Shown here: piece after piece, positions 30,335-38,309 of the stretch
Layout: every line of letters starts with the position of its first letter
How positions within the stretch are numbered: position 1 is the first letter of the stretch
NCBI GenBank assembly: GCA_963711705.1
Contig: CAVQFM010000012.1
Location: 186,001 to 250,000 of the forward strand
Length of the DNA: 64,000 bases
Source of the DNA: RYN-230 sp963711705
GTDB taxonomy: Bacteria; Actinomycetota; Actinomycetes; Streptosporangiales; Streptosporangiaceae
Reading direction: 5' to 3'
Made by a program: the position numbers and the translations under genes
Notes under the pieces: model-generated
What the model saw: the letters and a program-made list of their open reading frames with translations, nothing else
What the model was told of the DNA's origin: nothing
The model's database searches: none

Positions 30335-30944
30335 CTAGTGGTGGCCGGTCCACTCCGGCCCGACCGAGGCCCAGGCTGCTTCCCAGCCGGCCAGCCGCCG
30401 CCGGTCCAGCACCCGCCGGGCCACCGCTCCCCCGATGACCAGCGCCGTGGCCAGCACGGCCACCGTGCCCACCGCGGCCAGCGCCGCGCCGCCCGCGGCC
30501 TGGGCGTAGCCCAGCGGGCCGGGCACCAGCCGCCCGGCCCCGTCGATCCACACCTGCACCAGATGGCCGGCCTGGGTGCCCGCCGGCGACCAGCACCCGG
30601 CCGGTGCGCCGGGCCTGGTCCGGCCCGATCCACCAGGCAGGGACGCGGGCCAGGTAGCTGGACGGGTCAGCCGGCCCGCGCGGCGGCGGTGCCGACCGGA
30701 CCAGGTGGGCCGGAACCCGGTGCCAGGCCGCGGCCTCGGCCCGGGCCGCCGCCCGGGCCGCAGCCACGGCCGCGGTGTGCCCCACGGTCAGCGCGGCCAC
30801 CGGGGCGGCCGCGGCGAACAGGGCGAGCAGCCCGATGATGACGAGGCGCTCGATCCGGTCGGCCCGCCGCCGCAGCGGGTTGCGGTCCGGCCACAGCCGC
30901 CACATCGCCCGCCGGACGGCCGCCAGCCGCCTGCGCCGCGCCAT
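30335..30944 (-). CDS. Rv1733c-family membrane protein, frameshifted
   Basis: Conserved actinobacterial membrane protein of unknown role; mycobacterial Rv1733c belongs to the DosR regulon. Seen: basic N-terminus RNPLRRRADRIERLV, a first helix LVIIGLLALFAAAAPVAAL (about 36-54), an extracytoplasmic stretch with HRVPAHLVRSAPPP and YLARVPAWWIGPDQARRTGRV, and a second helix near VGTVAVLATALVIGGAVARR followed by VLDRRRLAGWEAAW. The parts are in two frames. One base too many lies near 30589; dropping it reads RVLVPAGTQAGHLVQVWIDGAG, the family sequence. The corrected protein is 202 residues. Its ATG overlaps the thiolase stop (TGATG), so it is coupled to thiolase. Confidence 0.78.
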
Positions 30945-32128
30945 CAGGCCGCCTCCCACAGCGTGGCGATGCCCTGGCCGACCCCGATGCACATGCTGGC
31001 CGCGGCGCGGCTCGCGCCCCGGCGCCGGAACTCGTGCAGCAAGGTGGTGGTGATCCGCGCCCCGGAGCAGCCCAGCGGGTGGCCGATGGCGATGGCGCCG
31101 CCGTTCACGTTGACCCGCTCCGGATCCAGCTTGAGCTCGTCGCACACCGCCACGGCCTGCGCGGCGAACGCCTCGTTGACCTCGATGAGGTCCAGGCTGG
31201 CCGGGTCCCAGCCAGCCCGGGCGGCGGCCTTGCCCACCGCCGGGACCGGGCCGATGCCCATGTAGTCCGGGTGCACGCCGGCCGCCGCGGTCCCCACGTA
31301 GCGGGCCAGCGGGGTGGCCCCGGAGGCGGCCAGCACCGGCTCGGAGACCAGCAGCACCCCGGCCGCCCCGTCGTTCAGTGGTGACGAGTTGCCCCCGGTG
31401 ACCGTGCCGCCGGCCCGGAACGCGGGGCGTTTGGCGGCCAGCTCGGCCATGGTCAGCCCGGGCCGGACGCCCTCGTCCTGGGTGACCGGCCCGGCCGGCG
31501 CGGCCACCGGCACGATCTCGGCGCCGAACCGGCCCGCCTGCTGGGCGGCGGCGGCGCGCTGGTGGCTGCGCAGCGCGAACTCGTCCTGGCGTTCCCGGCT
31601 CACCTGGTAGCGCTCGGCCACGTTCTCCGCGGTCTCGCCCAGGGTGACCGGCGGGTACATCTCCTGCATCAGCGGGCTGACCAGGCGCCAGCCCAGCCGC
31701 GTGTCGGCCACCCCGGCGTCGCGCGGGAACGGCTCGCTGGCCCGGGGCAGCACGAACGGTGCCCGGGTCATCGACTCGGTCCCGCCGGCCGCCGCGATGT
31801 CGGCCTCACCGGCGGCGATGGCCCGGGCCGCGCAGGCGATGGCCTCCATGCCCGAGCCGCACAGCCGGTTGACGGTCGCGCCCGGCACGTCCACCGGGAG
31901 CCCGGCCAGCAGCACGCCCATCCGGGCCACGTTGCGGTTGTCCTCACCGGCCTGGTTGGCGGCGCCCCAGTAGACGTCGTCGATGCGGCCCGGGTCCAGC
32001 CAGCTGCTGCGGGCCAGCAGCGCCCTGAGCACCTCGGCGGTCAGGTGATCGGGCCGGACGGCGGCCAGCGCACCCTTGATCTTGCCTACCGGGGTCCGGC
32101 ACGCGTCCACCGCGAAAACCGCCGTCAT
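30944..32128 (-). CDS. Acetyl-CoA C-acyltransferase (thiolase)
   Basis: 394-residue thiolase that condenses two acyl-CoA or cleaves 3-ketoacyl-CoA. The acylated Cys is C90 in VNRLCGSGMEA; NEAFAAQAVAV, GGAIAIGHPLGCSGARI and the C-terminal CIGVGQG hold the other catalytic His and Cys. The ATG at 32128 follows GGAGG at 5 nt. Similar to FadA/PcaF-type enzymes of fatty acid or aromatic (beta-ketoadipate) breakdown; the sequence does not decide. It lies 126 nt downstream of the PPTase gene on the same strand. A possible aromatic-catabolism link with the genes at 61634-64000 is too distant to claim. Confidence 0.92.
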   Translation of the reverse strand: MTAVFAVDACRTPVGKIKGALAAVRPDHLTAEVLRALLARSSWLDPGRIDDVYWGAANQAGEDNRNVARMGVLLAGLPVDVPGATVNRLCGSGMEAIACAARAIAAGEADIAAAGGTESMTRAPFVLPRASEPFPRDAGVADTRLGWRLVSPLMQEMYPPVTLGETAENVAERYQVSRERQDEFALRSHQRAAAAQQAGRFGAEIVPVAAPAGPVTQDEGVRPGLTMAELAAKRPAFRAGGTVTGGNSSPLNDGAAGVLLVSEPVLAASGATPLARYVGTAAAGVHPDYMGIGPVPAVGKAAARAGWDPASLDLIEVNEAFAAQAVAVCDELKLDPERVNVNGGAIAIGHPLGCSGARITTTLLHEFRRRGASRAAASMCIGVGQGIATLWEAA

Positions 32129-32254
32129 GTCTGCCTCCACCGTGCCTGCGCGGATCTGCCCCGAGGCTACCTACGGCCCGCACAGGCAAACGCATCGCGC
32201 ACGGGCTAGGTGACGGAAATCACGCTCGGCGGCGGGGCGGGGCTCAGCCGCGGC

Positions 32255-33019
32255 TCAGGCCCGGGCGGTCCGGCGGCGGCCGGACGACCACGGGGCGCGG
32301 ACCGCGAGCCGGACCGAGCTGGCCTGGCCGGCCAGCGCCAGCGCGGCCTGGTAGCCACCGGGCGCGGGCAGCGAGATCAGCGAGCAGCCATGCACCACGG
32401 TCGCCGCCATCAGCTGCTCGGGCCCGCCGGGCACGGCCGGGCCGGGCGGCCCGTCCGGGCTGCCCAGCACCGGGAAACTGCCGATGCCGTGGCCGATGCC
32501 CTCGCCGGTGCACTTGAGCACCGCCTCGGCCCGCACCCACCAGCGGATGACCAGGTCGTGCCGGGCCGCCTCGCCCAGCGCCCGGCCCCACTCCGCGTCG
32601 GCCGCGTTCATGTCCCCGGACAGCGCGCACACGCAGCCAGAGGGCTGCTGCTCTACGTCCACGCCCACTGACTGGCTGGCCACCGCGATGACCACGGCAT
32701 CGCCGCTGTGCGCGAGCGAGAAGTGCACCCCGTAGCCGAACGGCAGCGCGGGCCGCCCGGTCGGCTTGCCGCACCGGGGGCACGGCTCCCGGCGGAAGAC
32801 CAGGCTGGACGGCGGGATGTCCAGGTAGCCGGACAGCACCCGGCGCAGCATCACGTGCGCGGCGGTGTACCGGCGCCGGTCGGCGCGGAACGCGAACGAG
32901 GCGGCCCGCTTGTGCTCTTCCAGGCTGAGCTCGGCCAGCTCGCCGCGGCCGACCGCCACCGTGCAGATGTCCAGCCACCACACGTCCACGCAGCCCGCGG
33001 GCGGCACCGTCAGCATCAC
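32255..33019 (-). CDS. 4'-phosphopantetheinyl transferase, Sfp type
   Basis: Transfers phosphopantetheine from CoA to the Ser of a carrier protein. The 254 residues show the Mg-binding VGVDVE (D121, E123), FSLAHSGDAVVIAV, and the second motif WVRAEAVLKCTGEG (WxxxEAxxK). The pseudo-dimeric Sfp form is right for this length. CPRCG near 80 is common in actinobacterial members. GTG start at 33019 overlaps the ACP stop as GTGA; an ATG one codon later is possible. As the last gene of the bpsA operon next to an ACP, it is most simply the dedicated activator of that ACP. Confidence 0.92.
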   Translation of the reverse strand: MMLTVPPAGCVDVWWLDICTVAVGRGELAELSLEEHKRAASFAFRADRRRYTAAHVMLRRVLSGYLDIPPSSLVFRREPCPRCGKPTGRPALPFGYGVHFSLAHSGDAVVIAVASQSVGVDVEQQPSGCVCALSGDMNAADAEWGRALGEAARHDLVIRWWVRAEAVLKCTGEGIGHGIGSFPVLGSPDGPPGPAVPGGPEQLMAATVVHGCSLISLPAPGGYQAALALAGQASSVRLAVRAPWSSGRRRTARA

Positions 33020-33297
33020 GGCCTCCCCGAGGGCAGCTCGGACCGCGAGGCCACGAACGAGGCCAGCGTGCCCAGCGTGGCCAGGGCGTCCAGGTTCAGG
33101 TCCTCGGCCGCCACGTCCACCCCGAACCGCTGCCGGACCTCGCGCAGCAGCCGGGTGCCGGTGAGCGAGTCCAGCGCCACCGGCGGGCCGAACAGCGCGG
33201 TGCCCGCCGGGATGGCGCGCAGCTCGTCCCGCCCGGTGACCTCGGCCAGCACGCCGCGCAGCTCATCCAGCACCAGCGCCTGGCGCGCGCCGGTCAT
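33016..33297 (-). CDS. Acyl carrier protein
   Basis: 93-residue stand-alone carrier protein. The phosphopantetheine site is Ser44 in VALDSLTGTRLL, flanked by the four-helix ACP pattern (LDELRGVLAEVTG in helix 1, LLREVRQRFGVDV in helix 2). It has no fused domains. Both ends overlap neighbours by 4 nt: ATGA with the FkbH-like gene and GTGA with the PPTase gene. It differs from housekeeping AcpP in context (no fab genes) and is most likely the carrier for the unit loaded by the FkbH-like protein. Confidence 0.9.
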   Translation of the reverse strand: MTGARQALVLDELRGVLAEVTGRDELRAIPAGTALFGPPVALDSLTGTRLLREVRQRFGVDVAAEDLNLDALATLGTLASFVASRSELPSGRP

Positions 33298-34350
33298 AGC
33301 TCACCTGGCGTGGTGACCCAGCCCGGCCGGGCGGGCAGCGGCGCGGCCAGATCGTGCCGGAACAGCGCCTCGGCCGGCCCGGCCTGGCCTGGGTCAGCCC
33401 GGAAGCCGGCGCTGGCCAGCGCGAGCCGCAGCGGCACGTTCCGTTCATTCAGCACGCACGGCACCTGCACCGCGGCGGCGCCGCCCCGCGGCGGCCGCCC
33501 GGGCCAGCCAGCCGAGCAGGCTGTCGATGACGCCGCGGCCGATCGCCCGGCAGGACATCATGAGGAAGGGAACCGTCCAGACCCGGTCGCGGCCGACCAC
33601 ACAGCCGCCGACCAGCCCGTCGTCCGCGAAGCAATCCTGTAGCCGTACCGTCATCACGTCCTGCGCCGGGGATCGGATCAGGTCTTCGAGGGATGCGCTG
33701 CTCAGCGCCTGGCCCGCCGAGTTGAACTGGCTGGTCCGCTCGGACAGCTCGTGCAGCCGCGGCACGTCGCCCGGCACGGCCCGGGCGATCGTCACCTTCG
33801 TGCCGCAGGCGCGCAGGAACTCCTCCCGGGAGCCGCCGAAGGACCGCTCCGCCGCCAGCCGCTGCTGCCGCTGCTGGTACAGCCCGGCCCGGCGGCGGGC
33901 TTCCGGGGTCACCTCGGCCGGGCTGAACTCCGGCCAGTCCACCGCCTCGGCCGCGTCTTCCGGGGACAGCACCCGGACCCCGGGCAGCGCCGCGCCGACC
34001 TCGGCCCGCTCGTACGGGTCGTCGTCCACGAAGGCCAGCGCGTCCACCCCGATGTCCAGCCCGGCGGCGATCCGGGCCAGTGACTCCGACTTCCGGCCCC
34101 AGCCGCATTCGGCCGCGACGAACTCGCACCCGGTGGCCTGGGCCGCGTACCGCGCCGCTTCCGGCGGGTTGCGGCTGGCGATCGCGTGCAGGATGCCGCG
34201 CTCGCCCAGCACGGTGAGCAGGCTGGCCATGGCCGGGTCCGGGGGTGGCGGCCCGGGCCTCGACTCCAGGTAGATCCCGCGCAGCAGCGTGTTGTCCAGG
34301 TCCCAGACCACACACTTGACCAGGCGGCCAGGCCCGGCAGGCGCGCTCAC
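33294..34350 (-). CDS. FkbH-like HAD-superfamily protein (HAD-IIIC), frameshifted
   Basis: Two-domain protein. The N-terminal HAD phosphatase domain has VVWDLDNTLL (D17, D19), a Ser/Asn region AIASRNPPE and AFVDDDPYERAEV. The C-terminal part is the GNAT-like domain of FkbH, with LHELSERTSQFN and VPFLMMSCRAIGRGV. FkbH-type proteins dephosphorylate 1,3-bisphosphoglycerate and load glycerate on an ACP; the ACP gene follows. The frame breaks near 33475 at a run of four G: removing one gives AAAGGAAAVQVPCVLNERN and reaches a TGA at 33294 that overlaps the ACP ATG as ATGA. As written, translation ends early at about 33445. The corrected length is 351 residues. GTG start overlaps the GNAT stop. Confidence 0.86.
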
Positions 34351-34835
34351 GACGGCCTCCCGGGCGGCCCGGCCAGATCCCGCTTTTCCATGGTGATGTG
34401 TGTCGCCTCGAATCCGAACTTGCGGTAAACCGCGCGCATGCCGAGATTCCTGGCGTGCACCTTACCGGTGAGCTGACGCAATCCGGCGTCCGCCGCGGCG
34501 GCAAGAACGGCTTCCATCAACAGTTCCGCCACCGCCGCCCGGTCCGCGATGTCGGCCACCGCCAGCGACCGGAAATTCCCGTACCGCGCGCCGGTCAGCG
34601 AGTTGGTCCGGCCGGACAGCCACGCCCAGCCGACTGGCACGCCCGGCGTGCCTGCCGCCGCCGCGACCACGGTCACCTCGCCGGGTTTGCCCAGCGCCCC
34701 GGCCACCCGCTTGCGGTGCAGGCCCGCGTCGGTGATCGCGTCGTCCCCGAATGAGACCCGGGCGATGTCCACCTCGAACGCGGCGACCGCGTCCAGGTCG
34801 GCGCCGGTGGCCGGGCGGATCAGGTAGCCGTTCAC
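34347..34835 (-). CDS. GNAT-family N-acetyltransferase
   Basis: 162-residue protein with the GNAT fold: YLIRPATGADLDAVAAFE at the N-terminus, GWAWLSGRTNS in strand 4, FRSLAVADIADRAAVAELLMEAV in the acyl-CoA-binding region (the R/QxxGxG loop is degenerate) and the C-terminal ARNLGMRAVYRKFGFEATHITMEK. It would acylate an amine with an acyl-CoA or, in this operon, perhaps an acyl-ACP. GTGA overlaps at both ends (with bpsA and the fkbH-like gene) place it firmly in the operon. A polyamine or polyamine-derived amine is the obvious candidate acceptor; that is inference. Confidence 0.85.
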   Translation of the reverse strand: MNGYLIRPATGADLDAVAAFEVDIARVSFGDDAITDAGLHRKRVAGALGKPGEVTVVAAAAGTPGVPVGWAWLSGRTNSLTGARYGNFRSLAVADIADRAAVAELLMEAVLAAAADAGLRQLTGKVHARNLGMRAVYRKFGFEATHITMEKRDLAGPPGRPS

Positions 34836-36004
34836 CGGGCCCCCAGCGGCAGCGGCCGGAACACCGTGCCCGCGCACTCCGGGCAGCCAGCCGCCTTCAG
34901 CTCGCTGATCATCGCCCAGCGCCCGCCCGGGCCGACCTGGTGCACCGCGGCACACCCGGCGCAGCGGTACGGCCGGGCCGTGACCCGCCGGTCCGCGGTG
35001 TACAGCGGGCCCGGATAGGCCCCGGTGATCAGCGGCGCGGCCCCGGCCGTGGTGCGCAGGTGGAACAGGTGGCTGGTGCTGCCCAGCACGCCCGCGCCGA
35101 GGTACTCGTTGAAGCCGGGCAGCAGCGCCCGTACGGTCAGCCCCAGCTGCGCGATCAGCTCCTGGGTGAGCAGGGTTTCCTCGGGGCGCCGCGCGCCGAA
35201 CGAGAAGAACACGTGCTGGCCCGCGTCCGGGCTGAGCGCGGACACCGCCCGGGACAGGAACAGCTCGGCGCCGGCCACCGTGTACGGCGGATCGGTGCAG
35301 GCCACGTCGAACGCGCCGAGCAGGCCGCCGGGCAGCGGCTCGCGCAGGTCGTGCTGGCACAGTTCCACATCGGTCCCGGTGCCCGCCATCCGGTCCCCGA
35401 TGAACGCGAGCAGGTCCGCGTCGGTGTCCACCACGGTGAGCCGGCGGACCCGGGCCCCGCTGCCGGGCAGCGCGCAGAACGCGGCTACCGCGAGCGCGGT
35501 GAGATCGTCGTCGCCGAGCACGATGACCGCCTTGCCGTCCAGCGCCCCGGCCTCGTGCATGCGCAGCACCCGGTGGATCTTGGTCGGCACCGTGCAGTGC
35601 GTCTGGTCCAGCTCCAGCTTGGCCCCGGGGATCCCGGCGGACAGCCGGTCCAGCTGGCCGGTGAGCGCGGCGGCGGCCTCCGGGACCACCACTCCCCGGC
35701 CACCGCAGCACGGGCACCGCCCGGAGATCGCGGCCTGGCCGCCCGGCCGGGGCGGCAGGTTCAGCGCGGCGCGGCCTTCCGGGGTCAGCCGGACCGGCCG
35801 GCCGCGATCTACCACACCGCGTTTGCGCAGCTCGTTGCAGACCGCGGTGACCAGCGGGATGGGCAGCTCGGCCTGCCTGCTGACCTCACGGGTGGCCACT
35901 GGCTCGCTGCGCGCGATCGCGCGCATGACGTCCCTGACCCCGGACCGGCCCTCGGCGAGGCCGACCGCCGAGGCGACCTCGGTGACCACTGCGTCAACGT
36001 CCAT
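34832..36004 (-). CDS. bpsA: BpsA-like branched-chain polyamine synthase (DUF43)
   Basis: Aminopropyltransferase of the BpsA family, which in hyperthermophiles adds aminopropyl groups from decarboxylated SAM to the inner nitrogen of spermidine. Domains of the 390 residues: a winged-helix segment (about 20-85, ATREVSRQAELPIPLVTAV), a Cys cluster CPCC at 97-100, and the catalytic Rossmann domain with DQTHCTVPTKIHRVL, the signature GDDDL (164-168) and DPPYT (238-242). A C-terminal zinc ribbon (C348, C351, C374, C377) is an addition I do not know from characterised enzymes. ATG at 36004; the frame stays open upstream across the promoter region. First gene of a five-gene coupled operon, divergent from speD, which supplies the co-substrate. 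The acceptor amine is unknown. Confidence 0.87.
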   Translation of the reverse strand: MDVDAVVTEVASAVGLAEGRSGVRDVMRAIARSEPVATREVSRQAELPIPLVTAVCNELRKRGVVDRGRPVRLTPEGRAALNLPPRPGGQAAISGRCPCCGGRGVVVPEAAAALTGQLDRLSAGIPGAKLELDQTHCTVPTKIHRVLRMHEAGALDGKAVIVLGDDDLTALAVAAFCALPGSGARVRRLTVVDTDADLLAFIGDRMAGTGTDVELCQHDLREPLPGGLLGAFDVACTDPPYTVAGAELFLSRAVSALSPDAGQHVFFSFGARRPEETLLTQELIAQLGLTVRALLPGFNEYLGAGVLGSTSHLFHLRTTAGAAPLITGAYPGPLYTADRRVTARPYRCAGCAAVHQVGPGGRWAMISELKAAGCPECAGTVFRPLPLGAR

Positions 36005-36026
36005 GCGGCCGGTTCTCTGGTTTGGG

Positions 36027-36043
36027 TACGAGTGATACGAGTG
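36027..36043. repeat. Direct repeat TACGAGTG x2 between bpsA and speD
   Basis: TACGAGTG occurs at 36027-36034 and again at 36036-36043, a 9-nt period, in the 128-nt divergent promoter region about 25-40 nt upstream of the bpsA ATG. It could be a regulator site shared by the two transcripts. No regulator gene is adjacent. Confidence 0.4.
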
Positions 36044-36118
36044 GTTGCCTGCCACGGCGGCGGAGCCGGGCGGGCCAGCCGGGATTTGCCGGGCCGGCCG
36101 GGCCGGCGGCAAGTACGG

Positions 36119-36124
36119 TATTCT
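36119..36124 (+). promoter_or_regulatory. -10 element of speD, leaderless start
   Basis: TATTCT ends 8 nt before the speD ATG at 36133, in a GC-rich region where such a T-rich hexamer stands out. With no ribosome-binding site in view, the mRNA probably starts at or 1-2 nt before the ATG. Confidence 0.42.
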
Positions 36125-36132
36125 CCCACATC

Positions 36133-36543
36133 ATGCCGGGCAAGGGAGCACCGAGCGGGCAGGCGGTGGCGGGGCCGCAGGACCGCGCGGCGGGCAAGGT
36201 GCTGCACGCGATCGACGCGGCCGCCACCCCGGCGTCCCCCCTCACCGACCTGGCCCGGCTGACCGCCGCGGCCCGCGACGCGGTGCGCGCCGGGCACGGG
36301 CACGTGCTGGGCACCAGTCACGTCACGTTCCCGAACGGCGCGATCACCCTGATCCTCATCCTGGCCGAGTCGCACCTGAGCATCCACACCTGGCCGGAAG
36401 AGAACCTGATCGCGATCGACCTGTTCAGCTGCGGCGCCATCGACGCCGGCCGGGTGATCGGCGAACTGGTCCGCCAGCTGGGCCTGGACCGGGTCGCGGC
36501 GCGCGCGGTGCCCCGGGGCGTGCCGTCAGGCGGGCTCGGCTAG
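36133..36543 (+). CDS. speD: S-adenosylmethionine decarboxylase proenzyme, prokaryotic class 1B type
   Basis: Makes decarboxylated SAM, the aminopropyl donor of polyamine synthesis. The 136-residue proenzyme cuts itself between E79 and S80 in ESHLSIHTWPEEN; S80 becomes the pyruvoyl group. The processing His85 and Cys100 lie 5 and 20 residues after it, the same spacing as S63/H68/C83 of the Thermotoga enzyme. The first 20 residues are a Gly/Ala-rich extension. ATG at 36133, probably leaderless. Divergent from bpsA, whose product needs its product. No speE spermidine synthase and no ornithine or arginine decarboxylase are in the window. Its 3' end overlaps egtD on the other strand by 18 nt. Confidence 0.93.
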   Translation: MPGKGAPSGQAVAGPQDRAAGKVLHAIDAAATPASPLTDLARLTAAARDAVRAGHGHVLGTSHVTFPNGAITLILILAESHLSIHTWPEENLIAIDLFSCGAIDAGRVIGELVRQLGLDRVAARAVPRGVPSGGLG

Positions 36544-37497
36544 CGACAGCGCGAACTGGCCAGCCGGATCGGTCCACCAGGCGCGCAGCGCGAAGCCCGC
36601 GGCGGCCAGCTCGGCGGTCACCCCCGGCTGGCGGAACTTGGCCGACACCTCGGTGCGCAGCTCCTCACCGCCGGCGAACTCGACGCTCAGCCCGATCGCG
36701 GGCAGCCGCACGGTCTGCGGCCGCGCCGAGCGCAGCCGCATCTCGATCCACTCCTGGACCGGGTCCCAGAGCGCCACGTGGTCGAACTCGTCCGGGTCGA
36801 AGTCCGCGCCCAGCTCACTGTTGAGCACACTCAGCACGTTCTTGTCGAACGCCGCGGTCACCCCGGCCGCGTCGTCGTACGCGGCCAGCAGCACGGCCGG
36901 GTCCTTGACCAGGTCGGTGCCGAGCAGCAGCGCGTCGCCCGGGCGCAGCCCGGCCCGCAGCCGGGCCAGGAACGCGGCCCGCTGCGGCGGCAGCAGGTTG
37001 CCGATGGTGCTGCCGAGGAACGCCACCAGCCGCGGGCCGTCCGTGGCCGGCAGGCCGAGGTGCTCCTCGAAGTCCGACACCACCGCCTTAACGATCAGCC
37101 CCGGGTAACTGCCCAGCACCCGCTGCCCGGCCGCGACCAGGGCTGACTCGCTGACGTCCACCGGCACGTAGCTGCGCAGCGAGCCGGCGTCACGCAGCGC
37201 GTCGAGCAGCAGCCGGGTCTTCTCCGAGGAGCCCGAGCCCAGCTCGACCAGGGCGCTGGCGCCGGTGGCGGTGGCGACATCGGCGGCGTGCGCGGCCAGG
37301 ATGGAACGCTCGGCCCGGGTCGGGTAGTACTCCGGCAGCAGGGTGATCTTCTCGAACAGCTCACTCCCCCGCTCGTCATAGAACCACTTGGGCGGCAGCG
37401 TCTTGGGCACGGCGGTCAGGCCGGCCAGCGCATCCCGGCGCAGCGCGCTGGCCAGGAAGCCGTCGGGCAGCAGTCGGTCCACCTGCAGTTCGGTCAC
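36526..37497 (-). CDS. egtD: L-histidine N-alpha-methyltransferase EgtD
   Basis: Methylates histidine three times with SAM to hercynine, the first dedicated step to ergothioneine. 323 residues of the Methyltransf_33 family: KTLPPKWFYDERGSELFEKI near the N-terminus, the SAM loop ELGSGSSEKTRLLLDAL, and FLGSTIGNLLPPQRAAFL. GTG start, 38 nt after egtC. Last gene of egtA-B-C-D. The typical fifth gene egtE (C-S lyase) does not follow; speD comes instead on the opposite strand. Confidence 0.96.
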   Translation of the reverse strand: MTELQVDRLLPDGFLASALRRDALAGLTAVPKTLPPKWFYDERGSELFEKITLLPEYYPTRAERSILAAHAADVATATGASALVELGSGSSEKTRLLLDALRDAGSLRSYVPVDVSESALVAAGQRVLGSYPGLIVKAVVSDFEEHLGLPATDGPRLVAFLGSTIGNLLPPQRAAFLARLRAGLRPGDALLLGTDLVKDPAVLLAAYDDAAGVTAAFDKNVLSVLNSELGADFDPDEFDHVALWDPVQEWIEMRLRSARPQTVRLPAIGLSVEFAGGEELRTEVSAKFRQPGVTAELAAAGFALRAWWTDPAGQFALSLAEPA

Positions 37498-37535
37498 GGA
37501 TCCGGGATCCTTCCGTCGGTTCGTCGCGGCGATGA

Positions 37536-38300
37536 TCAGTCAGCTGGTTTGAGCGGGCTCACCTGCACCGCGCCGGGCCGGGCGGTGAGCACGGACCGGT
37601 CCGGCACCCGGCACCAGCCGGGCTCGTCGTCGGTGGGCTCGGAGGCGACCACGATGCCGGCCGCGCGGGTGCCGCCCGGCCCGGCCCGGTAGTACAGCGT
37701 GTCGCCGGCCGCGGTGGCCGCGATCTGCCCGCCGTCGGTCAGCAGGAAGTTGAACCGGCCGGTGACCCCGTGGGAGTCCAGGTCCGCGACGGTCTGGGCC
37801 AGCGCGTCCGGCGGGCTCTCCCCGGCCCGCAGCCGGTGCAGCACCAGCGCCCAGGCCAGCGCCGAGTCGGTGCGCGCCTCCAGATCCAGCAGTTCCGCGG
37901 GCGGCAGGGTGGCGGCCAGCCGGCCAGTGGCGGCGGGCCAGCCGTTAAGCCTGCCGTTGTGGCTGAACAGCCAGCGGTCAGCGGCGAACGGCGCGGCCGC
38001 GGCTTCGCCCTGCGCCGTGCCGTCGGTGGCTGAGCGCACCGCGGCCAGCAGCGCCCGGGTCCGGGTGACCCGGGCCAGGTCGGCGAACGATGGGTCGCCC
38101 CAGATGGGCCCGGCGCGCCGGTAGCGGGCGGGCACCGGGTCGCCGTCCGCATACCAGCCAACGCCGAAGCCGTCCGCGTTCACCGTGCCGTGCCGCTGCT
38201 CGCGGGGCGCCCAGGACTGCCGGACCAGGCCGTGCGGCGGGTCGCTGAGCACCGCGGCCAGGCTGGCCGGCGGGCCCAGATACGCCAGGTGGCGGCACAT
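37536..38300 (-). CDS. egtC: Gamma-glutamyl-hercynylcysteine sulfoxide hydrolase EgtC
   Basis: Class II glutamine-amidotransferase-type hydrolase that removes glutamate from gamma-glutamyl-hercynylcysteine sulfoxide in ergothioneine synthesis. The N-terminal nucleophile is Cys2 in MCRHLAYLG, exposed after Met removal. HGTVNADGFGVGWYA, FSHNGRLNGWP and the Ntn-fold length of 254 residues fit. It starts 9 nt after egtB and precedes egtD. Confidence 0.95.
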   Translation of the reverse strand: MCRHLAYLGPPASLAAVLSDPPHGLVRQSWAPREQRHGTVNADGFGVGWYADGDPVPARYRRAGPIWGDPSFADLARVTRTRALLAAVRSATDGTAQGEAAAAPFAADRWLFSHNGRLNGWPAATGRLAATLPPAELLDLEARTDSALAWALVLHRLRAGESPPDALAQTVADLDSHGVTGRFNFLLTDGGQIAATAAGDTLYYRAGPGGTRAAGIVVASEPTDDEPGWCRVPDRSVLTARPGAVQVSPLKPAD

Positions 38301-38309
38301 ACGGCGGGC

